A stretch of DNA of 64,000 nucleotides, from NCBI GenBank assembly GCA_009733575.1, contig ML769646.1, forward strand, positions 1 through 64,000. The letters are read 5' to 3'. Positions within the stretch are counted from its first letter, which is position 1. Each line of letters begins with the position of its first letter. Below the pieces are notes generated by a model, which ran no database searches, was not told the origin of the DNA, and saw nothing but the letters and a program-made list of their open reading frames with translations. This stretch comes from Gymnopus androsaceus JB14. Taxonomy: Eukaryota > Basidiomycota > Agaricomycetes > Agaricales > Omphalotaceae. Of this stretch, positions 1-11,761 are shown piece after piece. Position numbers and translations under genes: made by a program.

Positions 1-25
1 GTACCCAACAATATATACATACATA

Positions 26-500
26 AATCATGTGCAAGTGCACCCAACCCCACTCCCTGAATATTTTTAGTACTTTATAAATAGATCATGTGCTAGTGCA
101 CCTGACCCCACCCCTGAATATTTTTAGCAGTTTTGATGATTTTTCGGGATTTATGGGACCCAATAATTGACCTTTTTTTGGAAAATAAGCGCCTATGAGC
201 GTCCAGCATATATATACATATACAAATCATGCGCCAGTGCACCTGACCCCACCCTGAATATTTTTAGTATTTTTCGTGATTTTTTGAGGATTTATGGGAT
301 CCAATAAGTGACTTTTTTCGGAAAATAAGCGCCCATAAGCGTCCAGGAATGTATATACATGTATAAATCATGTGCCAGTGCACCTGACCCCGCCCCCTGA
401 ATATTTTTAGCATTTTTTGCGATTATTTGGGGATTTATGGGACCCAATAATCCATTTTTTCGGAAAATAAGCGCCCATGAGCAGTGGGCCAGTGGGCGGG
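26..500. repeat. Tandem repeat, 141-bp period
   Basis: The core ATCATGTG-CAGTGCACCTGACCCC recurs at about 84, 225 and 366, an exact 141-bp spacing, with a partial copy near 26. Each unit continues with GAATATTTTTAG, a GGGATTTATGGGA stretch and GGAAAATAAGCGCCCAT, followed by a TATATACAT run. The units differ by scattered substitutions and small indels. No coding capacity is visible. It is either a minisatellite or the edge of a repeat-rich element; the window starts inside it, so its full length is unknown. Confidence 0.85.
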
Positions 501-551
501 CATGCGTCCAAACTAACCGCCCAACCCGCCACTTTTATTAAGCATTAATGA

Positions 552-615
552 TAATGCCAAATATTTGGCAAAAGACACAGAAGCTAATAAATATGCCAGA
601 TATTTGGCAAAAGAA
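552..615. repeat. Two copies of a palindromic motif
   Basis: The 14-bp palindrome GCCAAATATTTGGC at about 555 is followed by AAAAGA. A near copy with one change (GCCAGATATTTGGC, then AAAAGA) lies 38 bp downstream. No gene overlaps. The function, if any, is unknown. Confidence 0.6.
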
Positions 616-782
616 TCAAATAGGCGCTGGGGGAAGGGGAAAATCAAGAACACCTATTTTACCGACTTGCCGACATCACGGCTGGCCCAGCTGGCCTGGC
701 CAGAATATTCACCAAATATTTTTCCATTGGATTTTTTTCAAGTGCAAATTCTTATCGTGATATTTTGCAAAACACTCTGCGA

Positions 783-1515
783 TAACTATCGGGATATTTA
801 GCATTAGGCTGGCTGAATCGGCTGTCTCATGCGAAGCAATCGCGCATTGACGTCGAGCCTTCCGGCTCGTTCACCTTTGGTCATACACTTGAACGGAAGG
901 AGCTTGCGTCAAAAATTCTTGAACACGTGGCACAGGACCATCTCATATTAGTGAGTTTTCAGTGACACTAGTACTACTACTGCAGCTTATACTACCCTTC
1001 AGATAGAGGCACCACCTTGCTCAGGGAAAACGGTCCTAATGGACAACCTGGTGGAGATTATCTGCACGCGCCTGAAAGGTTCCACAGCTTCTGTTGATTA
1101 CATAACGGAATGGACCGACATTGTTGTATCCGATAATGCAGCATCCGCGAAAGTGCGTTATGTACCAACATCCCACTCCAACCCCCCCAATGTAGCAATC
1201 AACAATGTGACCGATCTAGAGATGTTTATATGTTCTCCCTTGAGGGGCCCTTTCTGGCTCTTCGTCGATGAATCTCAAATGTCGTATGGAGATAAGGCAT
1301 TTTGGAAGACTCTCCTTTTATCTACCTGTTCGAATATTTCCAATTTTTGGGTAGTTGCTGCTGGTAGCTACGGCAGTCATACCGGCTCTGCTTCTCATTC
1401 CCCAGTACTGGCACCTTTCCCAGTACATGGATTATGCCGAATCGCGATCACTCCTCGCCGGGTTTCTATATGTGGTACCGGGCAGGAAAACCAGGATTGG
1501 CACATAAGCCATTCT
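783..1515 (+). pseudogene. Crinkler-type NTPase gene, 5' fragment (copy A)
   Basis: This is a decayed paralogue of the crinkler-like gene at 11762-15015. One exon ends at 950 and a 52-bp intron (951-1002) follows, at the same place as an intron in the paralogue. Exon two opens with a Walker A motif, APPCSGKT (about 1009-1032), and later carries a Walker B motif, FWLFVDESQ (about 1252-1278), then VVAAGSYGSHTGS. P-loop NTPase domains followed by nuclease domains are known in the CRN/RHS-like effector family. After about 1405 the sequence jumps, without its middle part, to a ~100-bp block that nearly matches 5806-5910 in the C-terminal half. The reading frame then runs out. No upstream start is recognisable. 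The family is clear; the status as a broken gene is also clear. Confidence 0.7.
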
Positions 1516-4500
1516 AAGAAGCGGCATTCTCCAGAGCCTCCAGTACCGCAGGGGCTAGGGCGAGCACTACTTGTCAAGCGAGGACGTGGGCACGGCAACG
1601 CCTTTGTAAGTGCTTCATTCTTTTCTTTTTTCACTGCTGTTCTAATCACTAATGATACTATAGCTATTTTTTATCAAACTAGGCGCGCGATTTTAAGGGT
1701 TGTATTCGGAGGGAACACAGCTCGACTCGTCTTGACTTTGCCAAGTATTTACTGGCTGGACTCGGTTGGATCGGTTATTGGCGCGAGGGTAAGTACACAT
1801 TTTTACTGGGCCATTTGGGCTCGCTCCGCGCAATTCTGACTCGCTAGGTTTTCGGATCCTGCTCCTTGCGCGAGAATTTCTCTCCAGCCTGAGCACTTGA
1901 GGGATGTTCGTCGCTGTTCAAGTGGGCTTTACATACTGGGCTGGCTACCTAGATTTGGGAAATTAGCCATTGCTTACTTCGCTCCTCTTTTCCTGTGGTT
2001 TTGGCTACATTTCCGAATCTCGCACAAGGCGGTTCGTGCCACTTTGTTCTATAGATATGGATTCCGGCCAACCAAAGAGCGTTGTAGGGTTGGTGGTTTT
2101 TGGTGGACATCAGGAATCGGCAATTTTGCCTGACCTCTTGGTTCTCTGTTTCCACCTGTGGCTGCTCTGCGTTTTCCTCTCATCCTGGGCCATGTGGCAA
2201 TTTTCGTTCCAACGGTCTGTGTTCTAGGGCTCTACGGGATTGGGGGGTCTCCCACCTTCTTTTGACTAGGGCTCGAGGCACTTGACTACTCCGCGCTTCA
2301 TCGATCGTTTTGGTGGGTGCGTTGCTTGTGGAGAGTGCTCTGAATGGCTGAGTCTTGGGTGTTTATTGTCTAACGCGTATATGCTTCGCGTAGCACTAGG
2401 TGGAACGTAGGGTTCTTCGGTATGCAGATGTTCAGCGACTTTTGCTATTTTCATGGTCGTTTCTAGCTCGCTAACAGCCAACATGGTTCGGACTTAGCTC
2501 GAATGTACGGGGTTGGACCGGAGATGTAGCAAGAGTCTCGTGTTGACTTTCTCCAATGTCCTTCATGGCTTTATTGCTAAATTTTCGCTTGTTGGTCAAT
2601 AGGTTTTTCGCGTTTTCATATTAGATTGTAGAATTGATTTGGCAGGTTTATCGTGTACGGTGAACATCGTGGCTTTTTGCTGGAGGGCAATCAAGGTGAT
2701 GTGACAAGAACTTGGCGTGATTCGGTGCATTATTAGCGGGGGTTTTTTTCTGATTGGGTTCCTTTCTGAAGCGGATTGCGCTGGACTGTGGTTGGTGAAG
2801 ACTTGAGCTGGTGGACAGGGTTTGTTGGATAATGCCATTGACCCCGCTTTGGACATTTTATCACTGGTAGGGTAGGGCACTTGGGTCTAAACCACAGCGT
2901 TTTCACTCTATTTTTTTTTCTGTGACTGCGCAGAGCACGTCACATGGACGGATTGTTCCCCGTTGGCGTGCTGTCGGACTATAGCAGTTGATTCTTGGTG
3001 TGTATGTAGGATTTATTACGTTTTCTATCAACATTATGGCCTACGTATTATTTTTGCTGGGTGGCCAATCTTACTCTTTTTTCCTGCCGGTCTATGTGGT
3101 TTGAGCTTTGGGTGTGGTGTTTGGGATAGAGATGCGTTGAGATTGAACGTCGCGGGGATTGTATTGAACTATCGGGCAAGGATCTTATCTCAACCTGGGC
3201 AATCGCAGTTTCTTATATTAACCGATTGGATTAATGAGTTCTTTTCGCGCCCCATATTTACGGGGATACGCCGTTTTCCCATGGTGTTTGCATACGCGGT
3301 GAGGCTTCTCTCGTGAGTCGTTCTCGAATCTTGATGACACATTGTCAGTGTGTGGCTTAGCGCTTCTAGGGCTCGCTCTCTGTTATACCATCCGTTCTGT
3401 GGCATGATAACAGTGCTCCTCCTGTGCGAACTTTGTAGAAGAGTGGCTTTCTTAAACTCGGCTTCATACGCTTCGCGCCTTGTTGATTTATCACATTATG
3501 GGGTGGATTGTCTCGACTGTTGGGTCGGAAATCGGGGTGACACACTTTCAATGCTGACATATGGGTTCGTCATAATAGAGCTTGCCTAGGGGCCATGAAC
3601 ATGGGCCAGTGGTGTGTTTTGGGCGGGGTGAGTGACGGTTGTACGCGTCTGCATTTGCATTTACTCCATGGGTTGTGCTCAAGTCGCATAGGATCAGGCA
3701 TTCACACTGCGTTAAGTAGGAGTATCCAGTCTTCAAGGGATTATCTGGTCTTGTCTGGAGTTCTGTGGTCATTGTATCCTGTTTGCATGCGACTCGTTTA
3801 GCGTATTTTTTGAGGAAGGCTTTTTTTGCGGAAGCATGGGACGTCATTATCGTTACGACGTGTCAAAATTTACACTGGCTGCCTTTGTTCTGGGGATTGA
3901 AAGAGTCTCGGAGTGGTTCTGTGTCTTATCTTGCGGTTAGTGAGTGGAGAAGTGTGTGTTTGGTGTGGGCGGTTGGTTGCCTTTTGGCTCCTCTGTCTGT
4001 CTCTCTCTTCCTTCTTCTTTGACTTATTTGTCTGCTATAGTGTGAGAGAGGGTTGATTCGCGATTTACTCGCGGCTATCGAAATCTACAATCCTGTCGTT
4101 TAGACCTAAAATGCCAGAGACGATTCTCAGGATGCAGTTGCCTCGGGTCACGTTTTAGGTTTTCTGTGTTGATAGCGTTATGCCTATGCTTTCTAATCCT
4201 TGCTCGTACTCTTTATAGGCTTGCTTCCGCTTTCGCTGGTGTGATAGCTTGATGGGTGAGATCCGTGTTTTCCGATATAAGCTGCCATCCCCTCATGTGG
4301 TATGGAATGTGTGGGAGTTTGTGGGCTGATTCTGCTCTTGCTTCTTTGGCTCGCGCTCGCAACCTGCAAACGCGTACGTGTAGTTGTCATTCAATATTAT
4401 TTGGTGCGGGATGGCTGTTGTAGCTTTATCGGTTTTCATGTTCATATTCATTTATGGGCCACGTATCTACCTCACTAGAAATATGCCGTGGATGGATGCT

Positions 4501-5160
4501 ATGCGATTGATACTGCTTCCGATTTGGTAGTTTATGACTGTGGACGCATTACCGGACCAGCTGCTAGGTTTTCTTTGCTGGTTTTCTCTGAGCGGGTTTT
4601 CGGTCTGTCTGCAGAGGAGCGACTGCCGCGTCTGCGTGACGACTTCTGCATTGTGATTTCAGAATAATCTCTTCCGTATGCATCGTGCGTGTTCTGTCGC
4701 ATGTTATGTGTGTGGTGCTCTATACGTGGTGTGGGTGGTGGTTCGCTGTCTCGTGTCTGTACTTTTTCATCGCCGTTCTGGTTCCTCCTCGTAGCTGTTT
4801 TGAATGTAATTACTGTGTATTGCTCAACAAGCGGCTACATTAAAATTAGTATTATGTATTCGTGAGATCGAGCACACATCTTTTTCGGCTAATACATGCA
4901 TATGTGTGATATGGTCACTCGCCAACGGCGAAGGGATCTTGGTGAGCCTGCGCTCTGAACACTCAGTTATGCTCCGGCTGTCAGCATTTCGGTGTGTGGG
5001 GAGTGATAGGTCGTAACCCCCTAGTGCTGCCTCAGTGGTAAATGACTCGCTAGTCCTAAATCGCTGGAGTGTGTTCTGGTTTCTTATCAACTCGGACGTG
5101 CTAGTCACGTTATCCTATCTCCTTGCTCTGATGTTACATAGTCGGATAAGCCAGTCCGCC
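1516..5160. other. 3.6-kb T-rich segment interrupting crinkler copy A
   Basis: No open frame here reaches a recognisable domain on either strand. The plus strand is visibly rich in T and G and poor in A; some 60-base lines (for example 3961-4020) contain no A. The minus strand is therefore A-rich, as the coding strand of many retroelements is. The crinkler homology stops before this segment and resumes after it, so it looks like an insertion or a recombination product. No terminal repeats or target duplication were found by eye, so its class is left open. Confidence 0.45.
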
Positions 5161-5199
5161 TAGGCCTTCTGAGGCTCATTTGCTAGGAGAATACTGACG

Positions 5200-6640
5200 C
5201 TGGCGGGTATAGAGCTGCGCAGCGTCCCATTCTAGATCAGTGGAAGGACTGTATTAGGCAGTGCGCCTCTCCCACTCAAGTGGATGGAAGTCAGACCTGG
5301 GTGGGAACCAGGTCTCCATCCTGGAGTGGTTACACATCTCACCATTTTTATTGCCAAGATGGTGCGTCATCCTATTTTTATGAGCCGCTTTGATTTAATA
5401 CATGTTCAACAGCTACTGAGGAGGAACAAAAACCCATAGCGAAAGAATCTGTGATCGAAGTGATCGATTAACTTCAACTCCACCTGCCTGGCCTATGCAA
5501 CACTATCTGAACCCATCGACTTGGGACGATGCGTACCCCGTCTACCTGACCATGGTCACAACTTTGTTCCATCGGCATTGTTGGTATTCTTCACCATTCT
5601 GAAGGAGGGAAAGCTGAAAGACATCCCCAATATTGATGACACATTTGGGGCAGATGTTGTCAAGAATACTATGCCAATTTGGAATCAAGTAGGCACTTCT
5701 GAATCTCTCAGGCAACATGAGATCGGTGTCCAGTATCTTCGTGAAAGCTATATACAGCAGGGCAGTAATAGGCTACTACACGATGTTGTTGACTCATCCT
5801 ACCGGTACCTTTCCCAGTACATGGATGATGCCCGAATCGCGATCACTCCTCGCCAGCGCTTTCTAATATGTGGTACCTGGCCAGGAAAACCCAGATGGGC
5901 AACAAATCAAGCCATACTCCCTCCGTCAAAAAAGTCAGAGTGAAGAACCACTCTCTGAGATTGCCCAAGCTGCCCATGATGTGCAACGAATGGGCTGGCT
6001 TCTGCAAGTTCCAATCCACAACAATCCTGCAACTGGCAAACTTCCAGCAGCCATTGAGCTGGTATTTCCTATGCAGTGGCATCATGATTATCTGATAGCC
6101 ATGCTGAACCCTCCCCGGCCAACCCCTGCCATTCTTGAAAGGATGTTGTTTGACGAACTTCTTGTGCCAAGTGGTCGCTTCGATTTTGTCCAAAGGTTTT
6201 AATCGCCCATTTGCACAATCAAGCAACGCTGCGCGAGGCGATTTATGAAGCCGAGTTTAAGAATGCTGCTGATGAAGTCACGAAAGACTCTTCCTTTCTA
6301 CTACAACAGGTTCGGACACAGGGAGGAGCAACTGTTGACTTCACATGCCCCAAGAAGGGATGGGTTATAGAGCTGATGCGTGATGGGCACGACGTGGAAG
6401 GACACATTATGCGGTTTGATCCCGATACGGGCAATATAATCAATGGAAGAACTGCGATTGGCGGGTTGTAGATTTTCGTTTTCATACAATGCCCGTAAAG
6501 CAATGCAGTAAGCGATCCTCAAAGATTATGGGAATTATTAATATCTTCTTTTGCAGACTCAAACAAGTATCGTACCGTCACCATTACGATGGAAGACTCA
6601 GCGGATCCCCAATTCATGGAGGCCACGATTTCGGGGCAGG
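5200..6640 (+). pseudogene. Crinkler-type gene, C-terminal nuclease half (copy A)
   Basis: Homology to the 11762-15015 gene resumes near 5200-5318 with an HPGVV motif and an intron starting GTGCGTC, as in the paralogue. It continues through LGRCVP (5521) and the AAHD-QRMGWLLQ motif (about 5965-6010). A restriction-endonuclease-like segment follows: EAIYEAEF, then VDFTCPKKGWVIELMRDG, H and RF (6235-6420). This D...xEL pattern is typical of the PD-(D/E)xK-like nuclease at the end of CRN proteins. Frame changes near 5465, 5870, 6205 and 6440 break the protein. The end, DWRVVDFRF, and a further 3' exon after an intron (acceptor at about 6556) are still readable. Confidence 0.7.
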
Positions 6641-6842
6641 ATATGAACAAAAAAAAAGTTTTTTTGTTTCGACCATAATGGTCGCACTGGTTCTTTTTTG
6701 TATTTTTTTAGTTGTACTTTTAACTTGTTACTTTTAACTTGTATTTTGGACATTTCCTTGCAATGAAGAAATAAATTCTTTGTTCATTCAGCGTGAATTT
6801 ATCGCCGCCTCAGCCGGACACGTGAACACCTAGAGGTTTCCT

Positions 6843-6945
6843 TTTCAGAACAAAATCTCGACGCCCGTGTCCCGTAGCCTGCCAAATCTGACACGTGAAC
6901 AACTTCTGGTCTCTTGCTTCCGTACCATCACCACCAAACTTACCC
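6843..6945 (+). promoter_or_regulatory. Shared crinkler upstream element, copy 1
   Basis: A ~100-bp block is shared with 11630-11725 and 15150-15245. Conserved parts in order are CTTTTCA-AACAAAAT, GACGCCCG-GTCC-GTA-CCT, an E-box CACGTGAAC and CTCTTGCTTCC-TACCA-CACCA. It ends about 12 bp before an ATG at 6957. Position and conservation suggest core promoter plus 5' UTR of the crinkler genes; this is inference from comparison only. Confidence 0.6.
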
Positions 6946-6999
6946 CTACCACTATCATGGAGGAAATCGAAGTGGAACTAGATTATCCAGGCGAATCCA

Positions 7000-8927
7000 A
7001 TGCTGCATGCTCTCCTTGAATTTCGCGACAAGCCACAGTGGTCTTCATTAGCTCAAGAAATTGGATGCTCATTTTTCATTCCAACGGACATAGTAGCAGT
7101 CACTTATATCAACTCCGACAAGACCTTTATTATCCGCACACAGAATGCATTGGAGAAGTTTTACAAGAATCATTACGAACCTGGCAAGCCGATTCGATTT
7201 GTTGTTAAAGTTCCTGGTAGGACTTCTAGATTGCTATTTGCTTCCTACTCTTCCTGATGCTCATTCCAAAGCAGACCCAAAGCTATCGATAGACATTCTC
7301 TCTCAACAGGCTCAAAACGTACATGATAAAGCCTGGGGTAAAGAGTGGCCACATCGCACGGGACAGATAAAGAGCACCGAGATTGCAAAACCACCAGACG
7401 ACTGTGAGATCGAGGTGCCCGAATCGCTCGACTACGATTGCTTCATAGGAATCGAGGAGCTCACAGAAGCTCTCTACTGTCCCCCAATGGATGTTGTTAT
7501 TGCTCGTGGCGAGTACGAGAAGCTCCGGAAATACTTGGAAGAGGCGGTGGGGAAAAACGAGCGCGCGTTTATAATAACCGGTCAGCCCGGCATCGGTTCG
7601 TAATGCAGCAGTCGTTTTATCTTGAGCGAAATGCTGATTTCTGCTTTTCAATCTAGGAAAAACCACATTTCTTTTATATCTCCTGTTATATCGTCTCGAA
7701 CGAAAGCTTCCAACCGCTGTTCAGTTCAACGGGAGCCATTATTTCGTTTTTGACGAACACGGCGGCAAGGTGTACCCTCATACCGATCCTGCCCCGCGGA
7801 GCCTTAAGGATCAGGGTTGGGCATTGATCGACAGCAATTCAGATAATGTGTCTCCTGGCCCCTTCCTCACATACGGAAGTCGATGTGTCATTCTGGCGTC
7901 TTCACCAAACTCCGAGAGATGGAAGCAGTGGAAGAAGTATAGCAGCGCCATTTGTTTAGTGTCGGAGTTGCCTGAGCTGCTAGAAATAGCCGCCGTAGTG
8001 TAAGTTGTTTGCTATTTGATGGATATCCCTCCTTACAAACTTCAATGCAGAAAAGAAACTTTAGGCGATGTTTCCCAAACTCTGTGTCACGTTGGTAAAG
8101 TCGGGCCATCGATTCGGACCGTCCTTTCGATGAAGAAATTGGACCAGCCGACAAGTTTCGAAAATGATGCGATAAAGGCAGCAAACAAGTTATGTGAAAA
8201 AGCATCCAGCCTTGTTATTACCAGAGGTGCAGACACCTCCCCACAAGCACCTACTAGCGACGGTTCCACTATCCTCTTTCTACGACCTTACCGCCCTGAG
8301 GGTGTCATATCGGGGGAGTGCCAATTATTCATCCCAACACCGTATCTTTGGGACATATTCGAGACAGCACGGAAGGCGTTAAAGAATCATGACTCACTGA
8401 AGCTGTTCTTTCTCCTCAGCTCACATGCTCTGACACGAAGCGCTGCTGGTTGGAATCTGGAGATGAGAATGCATGAGCGGATGTGTAGCGGTGGGGCTCC
8501 CATTGATCTCATTCCTGCAAGTGGCCGCGGTGAACTTTCAATCACGCCTTCAACCAATCTGGTTCCTGGGACCTTGGCTGGTCTAAATCAGCCCAAGGGC
8601 GCATCTTTCTATTGGATGCCGTCGGTGTCTAATTTCCCTGGGATAGATGCTGTTTTAGGCGACACAGACGGGAATATATTTACCGTGCAATGCTCGATTG
8701 CAAAGGACCATTCTGCACCCAATGACGGAATCTTAAAAGCAACGCAGAGTATCCCCTCCGCCATTCGAAACGCCCGTAGTTGGCATCATGTTGTTGTTTC
8801 AGACACATTAGCAACAGCGCAAAAGCAAGGGTCTCAGGCTGTAAGACAATTACGGAAAACTCCAAGGGAGCAAGCTAACGCGCAAGTCTTGATTAACATG
8901 AACGTTTGGTATTGTACTTTTGGATGA
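7000..8927 (+). CDS. Crinkler (CRN/RHS-like) NTPase-nuclease protein
   Basis: Exons 7000-7216, 7272-7595, 7657-7999 and 8051-8927 join in frame to 586 residues. Introns are 55, 61 and 51 bp. Residues 1-75 form a ubiquitin/PB1-like header (FIPTDIVAVTYINSD, then ALEKFY). A P-loop NTPase follows, with Walker A GQPGIGKTT split by intron 2, then WALIDSNSD and a VGPSIR segment. The last third holds a REase-like nuclease: GWNLEMRMHERM, then FPGIDAVLGD and VQCSIAKDH, giving E, D and Q as likely active-site residues. Proteins with this layout in fungi and oomycetes act as effectors or in conflict between cells; the target here is unknown. An upstream ATG at 6957 opens only 20 codons, out of frame, ending in TGA at 7017. 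The start at 7000 is therefore a choice; a frameshift from 6957 is the alternative. Confidence 0.75.
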
Positions 8928-10259
8928 TGACTGGGACAGCTGGTGCTTCTAATTTCTGCCTTCGAACATTCTTTTGCTTCCTTGTATTTTTTTTTTGTTT
9001 GTTCAGATGTCAATGTTTCGATCTCACGTATCAGTTTCTCTCGGTGAATATAAATTGATTCATATTGGTCTACTGAGAACGTGTAGTGGGCAAAGGCACG
9101 CAGGGATACTAATTATCTTTATTCGGTGAGAATTGGAATTAATATTCCGACCTGGGGGTGCGGAGGATACAGATTCCGATAACCCGTATCCTCCGCCGTT
9201 GTCAATGCCTACAGAGTAACCTTGAGTGTACGAACTTGATCTGTGTTATCGGGTGGGTGAAAACTGAAACATGTTCCGTCATACCATTGTGTGAGTTGTA
9301 TTAGAGTGGAGGAAAGCAGCGACAGAAAACCGGGATGCGTAAAAACACGGTACATTGTTGACGCCTACTGGCTTAACATTACATTCCATTTGCATAGTCT
9401 GATACGCATGCTTTATACGACGAAGGCATGGATTTATGTCGAAGAAGTCGCGATGCCGCAGATATGCATTGAAATCGAGTGATAGGACCAATCGCCCACC
9501 ACAGGAAAAACCCCTCAATCTCGTAAGTTCACACGGTTGAGGAACGCAGAAGATTAGCAATGATGCAACAGATTGAGAAAGCTGGCTGAGCTCCCGGCCT
9601 CACCGCTCAATAAAGCGCCTCGTGTAGCGACATAATCAGTCAGCCACTTCTTAGAAAACGAAACGGTCAAGGAAGAAAGGATGGAGGAATAGACTGCTTC
9701 TTTTGTGCCGAGCAAGCACGACCAGCCGACGTGAAACGAGTGCTTCGTACCCGTTACATATAAGTCGTTAGAAAGGTCAAGGTATAACTGACTTACTTCC
9801 CTTCTAAATGCTAAATAGTGTTTGTCGTCTAGATAATAAACGAAAATTCAAGATAGAGGTATTGGTCGCACGCGCTATCTCCACATGATGAAAGCTAGTG
9901 AAAGCCAAAGACAAAGTGGAGTGAGAAGTATGTTGTGCATGTGCGTCTTATGCGTAAATGACTCTTCTAGAGAATCGTTCACATATTATACTTCATTTAG
10001 ATAGCCTCATTAGTAGATCGCGTATATATGCTTTGTCACATGTATCCACAAACAGGCTGTCAATCCAGCCAATGTTATCTATCTACCTGTTATTCTGCAA
10101 CACCAGTTGTTATAGCGTATGAAAATGCCAAATCCGGCATCGTGGGGTACCCCTAGTCGAGTTAGAGAAGATACGGTACTGATTATTTGACCCTATCTCT
10201 GTGTCACTTTTGTCACTCAGTGAATAGGGTTGCGCGCTTAGAGAGACGCGAGTCTGTAA
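8928..10259. other. Intergenic, no gene seen
   Basis: Only short unsupported frames occur here. A small hairpin with perfect 10-bp arms (CGGAGGATAC at 9161-9170, complement at 9186-9195) lies just after the crinkler gene and could form in its 3' transcript. Confidence 0.5.
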
Positions 10260-10329
10260 TCAGACCGTCGTCTGGCGAAGTCTGCTGTATCTACTAAGAA
10301 TAAATCTATCTTCTCCACAGCAGTTAATT

Positions 10330-11000
10330 TCACGGAACGTCGGAAAGGTATAATCTGTCTTGTGACTCAACAAGAGAGCAATAAATGCTGAAACATAGGT
10401 CTTGAGAGCAATACTGTCTAACAAGCCCGCCGGTAGCGACTCGAACGTAATAGGGAAGACTAAACCTTGTCTCCCGCGAAGGAAGGGAGATCGCACTTGC
10501 AGACTCAAGTAGAGGCGAACCACAGGCTCGGATCATACACTCCATACCAGAGGCGGAGGGATAGACGTATTCAACATAATCACCGGAAGCGGTGGAGTGA
10601 GTTTTTTTTTCCTTTCTTCTTTCCTTGATTGTCTCATAGCCCGTAAGCTTTTTACTGCAATAATACATGCGCGAGATAAGAAAACAGGATATGACCAAAA
10701 GTGCTTATATTGATTCCTCATCAACCCAATCATATCATCCCTCGTCGGTTCAAAGTCGATTGCTGTCTCTCTAGTTCGTCCACCAGCAATAACGTTACGT
10801 TTCTTCCAACCCACGCAGAGAATCTCATCAGGTTCCTCCTGCTCCAACTGAGTACTCTGCCTGCCCAGACCGCCAGCGATAGTTCCGCGTGCATTGATGC
10901 CGGTGAACACCTCTTCTTTCGAACCTCTGTTTCGCTCAGCATCACCAGAGTCTTGCTCGGAAGCCGTATGCTCATCATCGAGCTTCTCTGGAGTCCTTCA
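10330..11000 (-). CDS. Hypothetical charged protein, partial
   Basis: Read on the minus strand from about 11000, an open frame runs EKLDDEHTASEQDSGDAE, later CVGWKKRNVIAGG and FEPTRDDMI to about 10720. A possible 66-bp intron with a weak GTTGATG donor would join it to a second coding-like stretch (VEYVYPSASGMECMIRACG, then SLPSRETRFSLPYYVRV) ending near 10410. Residue composition looks protein-coding. I do not recognise the family, no convincing start codon was found, and the splice is uncertain. Confidence 0.35.
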
Positions 11001-11017
11001 ATTTGGATGTAATTTGC

Positions 11018-11085
11018 CTCCCAATGCAGGGTATTGGGCGGTAGGACGGCCTCCCAATGCATATTGGGCGGTAGGACGGGTTACG
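11018..11085. repeat. Short tandem repeat, ~32 bp
   Basis: The unit CCTCCCAATGCA followed by TATTGGGCGGTAGGACGG occurs twice in a row. Just downstream, GTTGTTTGGTGCG also occurs twice (11103-11145). Each unit is itself partly self-complementary (CCCAAT and ATTGGG). Confidence 0.6.
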
Positions 11086-11629
11086 GGGGGCGTGGCAACA
11101 GGCATGTTGTTTGGTGCGCAATACTGCTTGTTGTTTGGTGCGAGCCACTACTGTATACGTCAGTTTAACGGTCATAGTCAACACAAGTAAAATTTACTTT
11201 GACTTTTGTTTCAGAGTATGACTAATGCACGAGGAAGCTGGAAGCTTGTTCAGTTAGCAAATGTATTTCATCCAACAACCTCTCCAAAAGAATAACAAAA
11301 CATCTCATTCTTTTGTCAACTTCAGTGGCTTATCAAAATCAGCTTGCGCCACTCAGCTCACCGGGAATTTCGCATTTTAGTTCTCAACTGCGAGTTAGAC
11401 TTACCTGTAGTTGACGAGCGGTGTGCAGGACCGTGTTAGGGATTTTAGAAAATGACACTGAGCAATAATAAGTTCGTAGCTACTCTGGCAAGAACTGAGC
11501 AGATGGAAGTTGAAGACGAAGCGAAAAAAAGGTGCTCACGTGCACATGGCACGTCTATAGCGGCTGACGGAGTTGGACTTTCAGACCAAATAGGAATATC
11601 TTCTTATCTGGAGATATTCCCTTTTCAAC

Positions 11630-11725
11630 AAAATACAGACGCCCGCGTCCTGTATCCTCCGAGGTCAGACACATGAACACCTTCTCAGCTCTTGCTTCCA
11701 TACCACCACAACTAAACCACGATCA
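11630..11725 (+). promoter_or_regulatory. Shared crinkler upstream element, copy 2
   Basis: This matches 6843-6945 and 15150-15245: CCTTTTCAACAAAAT, GACGCCCGCGTCC, then CACATGAACACC in place of the E-box, and CTCTTGCTTCCATACCACCA. It ends about 40 bp before the first ATG (11762) of the crinkler-like gene. Confidence 0.6.
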
Positions 11726-11761
11726 TTTACGACCATTCTTATTTTACAATCTTCCCCCACG

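Noticed and set aside
1039..1839. A 266-residue protein starting at 1039
   Set aside because: The Walker A motif and conserved exon begin upstream at 1003, and the frame past 1515 has no homology; the ATG at 1039 is internal to a fragment.
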